Assembly: GCA_036898135.1 (NCBI GenBank)
Contig: CM072511.1
Coordinates: forward strand, 24,079,786-24,143,785
Direction: 5' to 3'
From: Oncomelania hupensis
Lineage: Eukaryota > Mollusca > Gastropoda > Littorinimorpha > Pomatiopsidae
Length of the DNA stretch: 64,000 nt
Both the position numbers and the translations under genes were made by a program. Below are positions 10,081 through 20,262 of the stretch, piece by piece. Each line of letters starts with the position of its first letter. The first letter of the stretch is position 1. The notes under the pieces were generated by a model. The model saw only the letters and a program-made list of their open reading frames with translations, was not told the origin of the DNA and did not search any database.

Positions 10081-10379
10081 TTTTCCTTACCCCCCCCCCA
10101 CCCCCTCTCTTCCTCCTCTGACTGTTGGTCACCAAATGTTGATGAATCAGGGGCGGATCTGGGGGGGGGGTGCACCGGGTGCACGTGCACCCCCCCCACG
10201 GACGACCAAAAAAAAAAAAAAAGAAGAAGAAGAAGGAAAAGAAGAAGAAGAAAGAAGAGGAAGGAGAAAAAGAAGAGGAAGAAGAATATTCAGAATATCC
10301 ATAATATTCATAATAATCATCATGCTAATAATCATGCTAATCATCATCATCAGCAGCAGCAGCAGCAACAGCAGCATAA

Positions 10380-10945
<566 letters not shown>

Positions 10946-11820
10946 TTCTCTCCTATTTTCTTTCCCATATCAATCCCTGCCCTCTTCACGCTTCAATCTC
11001 CTGTTACCCCCACCCCCTCCCTCCTTTCTTCTTTCGTTTACTCACACTCACCAATCGGCCTACACATGTTAGACATGTAACAGCTCAACTTCAAAGAACG
11101 CCGGCCAATTATGACGTGTAACATCCGCTAAAACGTCATATGCCCTTGCATTTTGCGTTTATGTAAGAGGTTTATTTTCAATGTAAAACATTTATTTCCT
11201 TGTGCGCTGGGCTCATTGTTGATAGAAGCGGGGACTGTCCAGCCTGTAGACTAAACAAGCACAGTGTCAATGATTAGCGCATGATGACAAGACCGGAAAT
11301 TGGGCGAGAATACCTCTGCTTATTTCGTTTAATTACACTCCTCTCATTCCAGCTCTATGTAGAAAAGTTCATTTTATATTGTGTCACTCTTTATTTAGAT
11401 AGACGTCAAAGAAGCAACAGCCTAGCGTTGTTGCACAGAGCATTAGTGTTAGTTACCAGTTTTTAGGAGTATTTCTATTTTGTGAAAAGACATTTTATAT
11501 TGTGCTGAACCATTTTGTGACCTACCTCACACTGAAGTGGTATGTACATATTTTGTTTGATAATGATGATAGGGATAGAGATAAAGATATTTATAATTTA
11601 TTTTATTTGTCGTTTATTCTTGTTAATATTATTCTAATCCTGTTTATTCCTAAAATGTATATTTACAGCAGTTATAGCAACAGCTTGATCTAAGTACAAT
11701 TAGGTAGCAACTCAACAACAAAAGAAAGTGTAACACATGTATGTCAGGGCGTTTTGCCCATAAACTGTTGTTTTGAAAGAATAACTGTTCTTTGCTATGA
11801 ATCTGAGGTAAGATACAAAA
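10946..11820. other. Unassigned sequence inside the CAGGGGCGGATC element
   Basis: No gene supported. Pyrimidine-rich to 11045, then ordinary AT-rich sequence. If the flanking ends belong together, this is the transposon interior. Confidence 0.35.
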
Positions 11821-11980
11821 ACTTCTCTCTAACCCCCCCCCCCCCAAAAAAAAAAAAAAAAAAAAAAGTGCACCCTCCCGCGTGAACCTGCTGATCCGCC
11901 CTTGATGAAAATCAATAATCCCTGGAAACACACGCGCACTACGTGCGTCATCGTGGATTGACGGTAGTACGGTCTCTGTG

Positions 11981-12625
11981 TGTTACACTCCGTTTGATGA
12001 TGGTGTTTTTATCAGTAGTTGATTCAGCCCCAATGCTGAAGTACTGATGAGTGTAGCTCAGATTCGTTTATCCACGCAGCCTGCTCACTCAGCAACAAGT
12101 CAAAGTCTTCGTATGAAGTTTTCCACTTTTATTCAGCACACATCAACAACTGCATACAATCGCTCCATCGCCTTTCCACTCTCAACTTTTTACTTTCCAA
12201 CTCACTATCAACAACACACCTCTCTTTTCACAACACAGTGTGTCCCTTATATATTTTTTCTCTCAACTCGAGATGACCTCAGGACGTTCTAGAAATGACG
12301 GATTACAACCAATCAGAATTAAAGATCGTCATCACTGTCTTACGTCATACATCTCTATACACCTTCCCGGAACGTTCTCAAACTTCTACAAGTTTCTATC
12401 GACAGTAAACACGCAGATCTAGAGAATTCTCCAATAATATCGACAAACGAAAATTATCAACGTTATACAAAGCTTCTTCCAACAACAATGCAAACTCAAA
12501 TCAAAGGTAAATACACTCTATTATTGCTTGCTTTGCCAAATAAAACGAACAGATCTATCGCGCGCGCTTCACACATAATATCGTGCACATTTCACACGCA
12601 CCATCATGCGCGTTTCAACGTAACA
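11981..12625 (-). mobile_element. Solo LTR of the 655-bp Gypsy family, reversed
   Basis: The reverse complement aligns along its whole length with the LTRs at 25267-25921 and 30279-30933, including both ends (TGTTACACTC... at one end and ...CGTTTCAACGTAACA at the other). It is 645 bases and visibly diverged. It is flanked by perfect 5-bp duplications CTGTG (11976-11980 and 12626-12630), so it arose by recombination between the LTRs of a full element at this site. Confidence 0.9.
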
Positions 12626-12630
12626 CTGTG

Positions 12631-13128
12631 CAATGCATATCTTGAAATAGCGGCGTCCTGGAAGGTTCGGGGAAGGTCCGTTCAGGTTTACCTACGTTTT
12701 TGAACATTTTTGACAAATAAAATAAACCTAGGCTCGGATCTGAGAACCTCGAAAACAAAAGGATAGAAGACAACCTTTAGAACGGTCGGACAATCCCAAT
12801 TCGCAAATATCAGACCCCATAAAACTGTATAACTGTAAGCAGATAGCGCTGCAGATAGTCGCCACTAAGTGTGAATTCGACATTTTTGTTGTTGTTTTGG
12901 GTCATTTCCAGATAAATATCACGAAATCGCCGGTAACAAAAAAAAAAGTCGAGTCGCAACATCACCACCATGTACCAAAATTAACACTCGAAAACGTTGG
13001 TTTTCATTTATGATTATGTGCGGGTGCCTGGTAGTGTACCTTTGAATGGCTTGCCATCTTATTTATAAATGGTTTGAAATTCTGATACAAGGTTAACTTT
13101 CACTTAAAAATTACATTGTATGTCTATA

Positions 13129-13130
<2 letters not shown>
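12631..13130. other. Unassigned
   Basis: About 500 bases with no open frame, RNA or transposon end that I can support. Confidence 0.4.
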
Positions 13131-13215
<85 letters not shown>

Positions 13216-13227
13216 CACTACTACTAC
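13131..13227. repeat. (CTA)n microsatellite, followed by (TTAA)n
   Basis: About 32 CTA units then TTAATTAATTAA at 13232-13250. Confidence 0.95.
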
Positions 13228-13351
13228 ATAAATTAATTAATTAATTAATTAAAATAAATAGCGCGCAAACCAGACTCTTAGGCTGCTCTCGGCGCACATG
13301 CACTCGCAGTCATGCTCAAACTTTCTGCTACATCAGAAACATTCAGCACAA

Positions 13352-13705
13352 CTTGGGGCGAGTAATGGGATTCAATCTTGAATCTTGTACATTCTTATAA
13401 GTAATTCTCCTTGAAATTGTTATGTCAACGTCCTTTAACGGAATGATTCATCGATTTAGTTCTTGATCAATAAAGATTGGCCGGAACTTAAGAATTCATA
13501 AAACCAAAATATACACTACAGCAGGGGGGAGACACTGAAACTCATCTTTCTGGTCTGAAAACAAAACCAAGCATTTAATGGCACAATTCACCATCCGTCG
13601 GATTGGAGTTGAAATATCTTGGGATTCGAACTCTCACTCACCTGTGTGGGTGTAGATGCAGTAAGGGAAGCTGGTAAATCCACTGCAGCCAAAAGTTTTT
13701 TACAC
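13352..13705 (-). repeat. Left arm of an inverted duplication shared with 16905-17250
   Basis: The reverse complement of this arm matches the arm at 16905-17250 almost continuously: exon piece, splice donor, intron start, and an outer boundary of GGGATTCAATCTTGAATCTTG. Small indels distinguish the arms; for instance the left arm has an extra GAAACTCATCTTTCTG-type insertion near 13540. Arms are about 3.2 kb apart. Confidence 0.8.
13642..13705 (-). pseudogene. Inverted partial copy of the exon at 16834-16969
   Basis: On the minus strand it repeats the coding sequence for SGFTSFPYCIYTHT and the GTGAGT donor of the plus-strand exon. Upstream similarity fades and the frame meets a TAA within about ten codons, so no start codon is available. 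Either a decayed duplicate or, less likely, an internal exon using the nearby TGGCTGCAG as acceptor. Confidence 0.55.
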
Positions 13706-13860
13706 ACTAACATGGTGCGAAAAAATGTAAATGTATTAGAGCAGAAACACAACACAACACCACAACACAAACACACACACACACACACACCTACATTTGC
13801 AATACATCACAAATGGGTTCATTTAAGAATGTAGGAATCGGAAAGTCATTTTTTGATGGA

Positions 13861-13918
13861 AAAGGGTTAGGGCAAGGGTTAGTTGCAGCGCTGCAACTAG
13901 CCCTTACCCTAACCCTTT
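13861..13918. repeat. Near-perfect palindrome containing TTAGGG motifs
   Basis: Arms of 29 bases (AAAGGGTTAGGGCAAGGG... and its complement) meet at GCAGCGCTGC with two mismatches. The arms hold TTAGGG-like words, but there is no tandem telomeric array. It would extrude as a long hairpin. Confidence 0.8.
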
Positions 13919-14194
13919 GCTAAAAAGTTGACCTAGTTCGTCTCCTATAGGCGACGAAATAGGTCGAAGTGTCTTCAAAATTTCTCCGAAAATTGACTGT
14001 ATTTTCTCCGTCCCAGATAGAGCACTCCTGTGTACTTAAAACACTCTTATGCACTACAACTGCACTCCCATGCACTAAAAGAGCACTCCCGCGCACTTAG
14101 AAAAAAGCGGGGTCCTGGAAAAAAGTAGGTTCCAAGCAAATAAACCCATTTGTTACTAGAAAAGACAATGTCTGAAACCCATTTGTGCGTTTTT

Positions 14195-14258
14195 TCACGT
14201 ACACACACACACGCACCAACACACACACACATACACACACGCACACACCCAAACACAC
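14195..14258. repeat. (CA)n microsatellite
   Basis: Imperfect CACA run. Confidence 0.9.
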
Positions 14259-14311
14259 CAACAAGAGTGGCGCTGCATTCGTCACTGTCAGCTAAAACTC
14301 ACAAGGCCAGC

Positions 14312-15127
14312 AATTGTTACACTGCTTTAAGGATCATGTTAATAATACAATTGTTACACTGCTTTAAGGATCATGTTAATAATACAATTGTTACACTGCT
14401 TTAAGGATCATGTTAATAATACAATTGTTACACTGCTTTATAAGGATCATGTTAATAATACAATTGTTACACTGCTTTAAGGATCATGTTAATAATACAA
14501 TTGTTACACTGCTTTAAGGATCATGTTAATAATACAATTGTTACACTGCTTTAAGGATCATGTTAATAATACAATTGTTACACTGCTTTAAGGATCATGT
14601 TAATAATACAATTGTTACACTGCTTTAAGGATCATGTTAATAATACAATTGTTACACTGCTTTAAGGATCATGTTAATAATACAATTGTTACACTGCTTT
14701 AAGGATCATGTTAATAATACAATTGTTACACTGCTTTAAGGATCATGTTAATAATACAATTGTTACACTGCTTTAAGGATCATGTTAATAATACAATTGT
14801 TACACTGCTTTAAGGATCATGTTAATAATACAATTGTTACACTGCTTTAAGGATCATGTTAATAATACAATTGTTACACTGCTTTAAGGATCATGTTAAT
14901 AATACAATTGTTACACTGCTTTAAGGATCATGTTAATAATACAATTGTTACACTGCTTTAAGGATCATGTTAATAATACAATTGTTACACTGCTTTAAGG
15001 ATCATGTTAATAATACAATTGTTACACTGCTTTAAGGATCATGTTAATAATACAATTGTTACACTGCTTTAAGGATCATGTTAATAATGCAATTGTTACA
15101 CTGCTTTAAGGATCATGTTAATAATAC
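14312..15127. repeat. Minisatellite, 37-bp unit, about 22 copies
   Basis: Unit begins CAATTGTTACACTGCTTTAA and continues with GGATCATGTTAATAATA. Copies are nearly identical; one near 14438 carries a 2-base insertion (TTTATAAGG) and one near 15089 an A-to-G change. There are no spacers, so it is not a CRISPR array. The homogeneity points to recent expansion. Confidence 0.95.
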
Positions 15128-15204
15128 ATGTTCGTTTCATGCGAATGCAGTACCATTTCCACCCACTTCTCATCTCCATTTTCAACAGGGAGGTGCTTTT
15201 CAAA

Positions 15205-15400
15205 CACCTGTACAATGTTCAATCACCTGTACAATGTTCAACCACCTGTACAATGTTCAACCACCTGTACAATGTTCAAACACCTGTACAATGTTCAACC
15301 ACCTGTACAACGTTCAATCACCTGTACAATGTTCAACCACCTGTACAATGTTCAACCACCTGTACAATGTTCAACCATCAACCACACGTACAATGTGCAA
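15205..15400. repeat. Minisatellite, 19-bp unit, 9 copies plus a degenerate tenth
   Basis: Unit CACCTGTACAATGTTCAAC. As 19 is not a multiple of three, the array cycles through all frames, and all three plus-strand frames stay open across it. It follows the 37-bp array after about 75 bases of unique sequence. Confidence 0.95.
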
Positions 15401-15905
15401 TCGGGAAGAAGAAGGAGTGGGAGACAGGTATGGAAAGAGGGAATTGTAAACTCCCCTTTGCGTAGCTTGTTTTTTTTTTTTTTAGTAACCTGAGAATCAT
15501 CCAACATGTCACGGGCATTTTTTACTGGCGCTTTGCAAATACAAATTCAACAACAACGCAGCAAAATCAAAAAAGAAATTCATTTAACAATATATATATA
15601 TTTAAAAAACCTACCATTAAATGCCATTTAACAATAAAAAACAGCAAGCTACAAATGAAGCACATAATCACAACACGGTTGCTCGTGTTTATTCTCGGCG
15701 TCCCCATCGAGGATGATACCCCAACAAAAAAGAACCGCACAAGAAGTTACCAATTTTTCAATCAACAATTTAAAGAATCCTAACACGTAAAAAGGAATTA
15801 ATGTAAACAAACAAAAACCCCAAAACATTTGCAAACATTACACATACTATACTATTTTGGATATAGTTCACTTTTCCACCTTAAACTCCGGCTCAAGGCG
15901 CTTTG
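15401..15905. other. Unassigned, AT-rich
   Basis: No gene or transposon end supported. A short (TA)n run is near 15590-15600. Confidence 0.4.
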
Positions 15906-15910
15906 TCGCA

Positions 15911-15918
15911 AACACACC

Positions 15919-15959
<41 letters not shown>

Positions 15960-15994
15960 ACACACACGCACCCACACACACACACGCACACATA
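15911..15994. repeat. (CA)n microsatellite
   Basis: Interrupted CACA run with CCCAC and CGCAC variants. Confidence 0.9.
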
Positions 15995-16277
15995 CACTCC
16001 TGTACAAGTTGACGTCAGGGGAGGATCGGTAGGGAATAATTGACATTATTCAAGAACATTTTCAATTTTATAAATTTACAAATTGAGTCTAAAGCTAAAT
16101 CTGTTCTCCTTTAATTATCTACATTATTGATGCACCCCCAGGGAAAATAATTGGGTCACCGGTTGTATCAATTACAAGGTCGGTCGACCGTCGTTGCATG
16201 GTTGGTGTTCCAATAAATGCTGGAAACAAGCTTCACGTACTGTCGTATTGTCGCGCTTGCGCTCAGGGAACGCGCTC

Positions 16278-16280
<3 letters not shown>

Positions 16281-16314
<34 letters not shown>
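16281..16314. repeat. (AG)n microsatellite
   Basis: Pure GAGA run of about 34 bases upstream of the exon at 16834. Confidence 0.95.
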
Positions 16315-16318
<4 letters not shown>

Positions 16319-16833
16319 TTGGTTGAGGCGCCTCGTGTTTCGCTTCTCTGTCGTCTGCTGCTCGTGCTGTATGCAGACGTAGCACTGACAGTGAGTCACT
16401 TTGAATGTCGTCTGCTACGCCGATGACGGAATCAGAGAAGTAGTGCATGTTTGGTGTTTTTATCATGCTAAATGAGGGAAGTGTGACGTATATTGTACAT
16501 TTCGCGCATGTTGGACAACCATTCTTTTCTAAATTTTGATTTCTACACAAATCTGTGAAAATTGCCGAGCAGAAGCGTGCAGATTGTTATCGAACGTTGT
16601 TGGAATCTGTCGTCTGGAATGGGCCCGGCAATAAAGGGGCATCACCGCTGTTGTCCCACAGTTTGAGTTGCATGCTTGCAATTGATTTTCCAACAAGCGT
16701 GGAGACACTTCTTCCATTATAGTTTTTACTTCCCCGTTTTCTTGCAATCGGTGTTGGCGGCCTTGAAGAATCCAGAAGAATCTTGAACTGTCGCTTGCTC
16801 TCTTGTGTTTTCTTCGAATCGTCTGCTACCAAA

Positions 16834-16969
16834 ATGACTGAGAACGTTGACATGGACTGGAACCCGAACCCCACCAAGTGGAGTTTGCTCCAGTTCTCGT
16901 TACTGTGTGTGGCAACTGTTGGCTACAGTGGATTTACCAGCTTCCCTTACTGCATCTACACCCACACAG
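16834..16969 (+). CDS. Probable first coding exon of a membrane protein (possibly SLC6-transporter-like)
   Basis: An ATG in good context (CCAAAATGA) opens a 45-codon frame ending at a perfect donor (CACACAG then GTGAGTGAG), leaving phase 1. The peptide starts MTENVDMDWNPNPTKW, then a hydrophobic helix LLQFSLLCVATVGY, then SGFTSFPYCIYTHT. The V-G-x(6)-F-P-Y-x-x-Y-x-x-x-G spacing is reminiscent of TM1 of neurotransmitter:sodium symporters, where F-P-Y is followed by a glycine-rich turn; the usual N and W-R residues before F-P-Y are absent, so this is a tentative resemblance. The rest of the gene would lie downstream beyond a long repeat-filled intron. I could not find the next exon. An inverted partial copy sits at 13642-13705. 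Confidence 0.5.
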
Positions 16970-17250
16970 GTGAGTGAGAGTTCGAATCCCAAGATATTTA
17001 AACTCCAATCCGATGGATAGTGAATTATCCCATTAAATGCTTGGTTTTGTTTTCAGACCCGTGTCTCCCCCTGCTATGGAGTATATTTTTGTTTTGTAAA
17101 TTCTTCAGTTCCGACCAATCTATTGAGCAAGAACTAAATCGATGAATCATTCCGTTAAAGGACGTTGATATAACAGTATCAAGGAGGATTACTTATAAGA
17201 ATGTACAAGATTCAAGATTGAATCCCATTACTCGCCCCTTTTTGGGTATG
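16905..17250 (+). repeat. Right arm of the inverted duplication
   Basis: Covers the end of the exon, its donor and the first ~280 bases of the following intron. Its outer boundary is AAGATTCAAGATTGAATCCC followed by ATTACTCGCC; the same ATTACTCGCCCCTTTT text recurs at 39868-39910, suggesting a minus-strand retroposon 3' end marks the edge of the duplicated block. Confidence 0.8.
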
Positions 17251-17375
17251 GAGAATGCAAAAACATAAGTATAACAATTATAATTTAGCTGTTTTAAAAA
17301 AAAAAACATTCAAAACAATAACATTCGACCAATATTGTTATTAGTTTACATTCTTTCCTAACTTTAAAAATTACC

Positions 17376-17930
17376 CCCGTAGGGTTGCCGGGGTTTTTAG
17401 TATAAATAGTATCCCCACTTTCTGGAAATGTAAGTGCTTTAAATTCCCACTCTCACTGTCTTTTTCATTTGTTCTTTCTCATTCCTGCTCTTTTCTATCA
17501 ATCTGCTATACTATCTTGTTCTTCGCTAGACCAGTCACCTACCTTTTTTCTTGAAAACTCTTCCGGGACAAAACTCCTTATTTGTGTGTGAGGTCTGTTG
17601 GATCAGCTTTGGAATATTGGAAGCTTTCTGCCAGGTGGTCACTAGGGCTTCCTATGATGTTATTATTTAGCAATGTAGGCATTTTATATGTAGGCCTATG
17701 TGTTTTATTGATATTTTATAATGATGTTTGTATTCTATTTTGTTTTTGTTAGAGTATAGCCTCAGCGTCCCCTGCGTGGGATGTCTTCATTGTAAAGTGA
17801 CTGGCTGGTGGAGTGCCTTCAGTTTTACCACTAGGGTTGTTTCAGCAGATCTTTTATGCGGATCAGGGGATGTCTGGTCCTGATTTGGCTCGGAAGAGTC
17901 CGCTGGAACTAAAGCAATAATTATGTTACG
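17376..17930 (+). mobile_element. Interspersed repeat family A, full length
   Basis: Roughly 560-bp repeat also present at 34917-35490 and 57944-58512. It starts with a GGGTTGCCGGGG block and a TATA-like word (AGTATAAATAGTATCC), and ends with CGGAAGAGTCCGCTGGA then AAAGCAATAATTATG and a short repeated tail. No protein is encoded and no tRNA-like A/B boxes are evident. The shared ends argue for a non-autonomous retroposon, but no class can be assigned. Confidence 0.7.
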
Positions 17931-18149
17931 TAATGTAACTTAAAAAAAATATTCAATTTTAGTAACATTTGTTTTCTTTCCCGAAACAATTAATGACATA
18001 AATTAAACATTGAATTGCACGTTAAATATTTCCTAGAAAATACATAATTGTCGCATTTGCTTGTGCTTTGGACACTCAAAACTAAACTAACATTCGTCTC
18101 CAATAGAACCCATGGATGTTTCAATGTCTACAAAATCTTTCTTTCCTTA

Positions 18150-18240
18150 TTACACCTTATCCTATCCTACCTATCCTATCCTATCCCGTAACTCGAGGGT
18201 CGTTGGGACACCTCTGTCCTCAGCAACCTTCATTACACCT
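18150..18240 (-). mobile_element. LINE family C, 3' end fragment
   Basis: TATCCTATCCTA repeats (GGATA on the minus strand) followed by CCCGTAACTCGAGGGTCGTTGG and a CTGTCCTCAGCAACC block, as in the other family C copies. Confidence 0.75.
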
Positions 18241-18747
18241 TCCTACCGTTATAATTCTATTTGTAACTTATGATCTGAACAACGAAATTGTATCAAAGTA
18301 TGAATCAGGTAACTGAGATGCAGTAGGAATGCATTGAATTCCACTTTTATGGTGATTTACCGAAGGAGAAGATGGTGATGCCAGGTATGTCTGTATGACA
18401 CGATTACCATAAAACAAACGCATGCACATCAGTAGATTACAGGTATGCTCGATGTATCTTTCTCTCCTCCTTATCTTCCTCATCTTCCTATGTCTTCATT
18501 TCTCTTCCTTTCTTTCTCTTTTCTTTTAGACCGTTTGGAATGTTCGAGTATCTTAGTTTGGATGTTTGACATTTGATTCCCCCCCCCCCTCCTTCTCTCT
18601 CTATCTCTCTCTCTCGGTTTCTCTCTCTACATCTCCGCCTCTCTCTCTTTTCTTTGCTCTCTCCTTCATCTTAATTTGTTATGCCAGGAAAGAGGTAGAA
18701 TACAGATAAAATAATTCTACTACTATCACTGCTGCTGCTACTAGCAT
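18241..18747. other. Unassigned, pyrimidine-rich in the middle
   Basis: No gene supported. TTTCTCTTCC and (CT)n-type runs fill 18470-18660. Confidence 0.4.
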
Positions 18748-19085
18748 TGTGGTCGCGTGGTCTAAGGAAGGTGAGATGGGAGGTGGGGTGGGGGGAGGAC
18801 TAGCTTGCATTGTCCAGAGGCTAGAAACCAATGGAGTCTGACAGGTGTGGGATCGATCCCGCTCTGGGCTTTATGTTTCTCCGAATATTATTTACTTTCG
18901 ACTCCGGCAACGTCTCGGGGGTTTTCTCCGGATACTCTGGTTTGCTCCCCCAGCAAAATTATAAATTTAAAAAACAAACCATACCATTGGGATTGGGTTC
19001 GCCACAGGCTGCAACTACGCCTTACCCAAGGGAGGCGGCCCAGAATTTCCTGATAAATAGGGACAATAAAGTGTCCAGAAAATCA
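18748..19085 (+). mobile_element. tRNA-derived SINE
   Basis: The head has a Pol III A-box-like word (GTGGTCTAAGG, about 18756-18766) and a B-box-like word (GGGATCGATCCCG, about 18849-18861). A body follows with GGGTTTTCTCCGGATACTCTGG, a conserved-looking block whose complement also occurs near 47350-47376. It ends in GGCGGCCCAGAATTTCC, GATAAATAGGGACAATAAAG and GTGTCC. That 3' terminal module is then reiterated seven or so times in the adjacent (CTA)n array. Confidence 0.7.
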
Positions 19086-19282
19086 AAATTACTACTACTA
19101 CTAGACGGCCCAGAATTTAATAATAAATAGGGACAATAAAGTGTCCCCAAAAATCTAAAATACTTGATTACCGTCGACGTCACACAGCTGGACTCCTCCA
19201 GTCAGCCAGCACTACTACTACGCGGACCAGAATTTCCCGATAAATAAGGACAATAAAGTGTCCACAAAATCTAAATTACTAA

Positions 19283-19335
<53 letters not shown>

Positions 19336-19338
19336 AGC

Positions 19339-19396
<58 letters not shown>

Positions 19397-19465
19397 CACT
19401 ACTACTAGGCGGCCCAGAATTTCCCGATAAATAGGGACAATAAGGTGTCCCAAAAAAATCAAAAT

Positions 19466-19546
<81 letters not shown>

Positions 19547-19613
19547 GACTACTACTAGGCGGCCCAGAATTTCCCGATAAATAAGAACAATAAAGTGTCA
19601 AAAAAATCTAAAT

Positions 19614-19669
<56 letters not shown>

Positions 19670-19724
19670 GGCGGCCCAGAATTTTCCGATAAATAGGGAC
19701 AATAAAGTGTCAAAAAATCTAAAT

Positions 19725-19786
<62 letters not shown>

Positions 19787-19854
19787 GGCGACCCAGAATT
19801 TTCCGATAAATAGGGACAATAAGGTGTCCAAAAAATCTAAATTACTACTACTGC

Positions 19855-19911
<57 letters not shown>

Positions 19912-19913
19912 TG

Positions 19914-19977
<64 letters not shown>

Positions 19978-19990
19978 CACCTCTACTACA
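19030..19990. repeat. Composite array: (CTA)n blocks punctuated by a conserved ~55-bp module
   Basis: The module GGCGGCCCAGAATTTCCCGA, TAAATAGGGACAATAAAGTG, TCC plus AAAAATCTAAATT recurs at about 19030, 19104, 19220, 19408, 19558, 19669 and 19787, each time followed by a long ACT run (a GCTATT-type run in the last). It is the 3' end of the SINE at 18748-19085. Open frames across it (poly-Ser, poly-Leu) are compositional. Confidence 0.9.
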
Positions 19991-20169
19991 TACTACGCCA
20001 ATACCAATGAAAAGCAATGCAGACTAACAGGAAAGACTATGCTGCATGTACTCTGCTCTTTATTTGTAGTCAGATCAATCAAGAGACAAGAGAAGACTAA
20101 TTATGTTATGAGCTGAGAGGGAGAGGGTTGGGGAGGGGGGTGAGTAGCTAGAGTATTGTGAATGGGTAT
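19991..20169. other. Short unique flank before the LINE
   Basis: No feature, apart from the start of the 12-bp target duplication (ACGGTACCAATA, 20170-20181). Confidence 0.4.
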
Positions 20170-20262
20170 ACGGTACCAATAGGGGGGTCACGTGATCAAG
20201 ATGGCGGAACCACACCTCAACTGAATTCCTGCCTCAGTTGACCATCCATTCAAGACATAAAG

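Noticed and set aside
12045..12060. CTGATGA at the solo LTR, and other CTGATGA words at 43330 and 62970
   Set aside because: No stem II or GAAA follows at the right distance.
13861..13918. Interstitial telomere array
   Set aside because: Only a few TTAGGG-like words inside a palindrome, not a tandem array.
14312..15127. CRISPR-like array
   Set aside because: Repeats are directly head to tail with no spacers, and the genome is eukaryotic.
16217..16426. Frames over the (AG)n run
   Set aside because: Dipeptide repeats (RERE, LSLS) from a microsatellite.
17855..17915. Hammerhead-like core at the end of family A (GGTCCTGATTTGGC...GGAAGAGTCC)
   Set aside because: Has CTGAT and a possible outer stem but lacks CTGATGA and GAAA, so it does not meet the hammerhead consensus.
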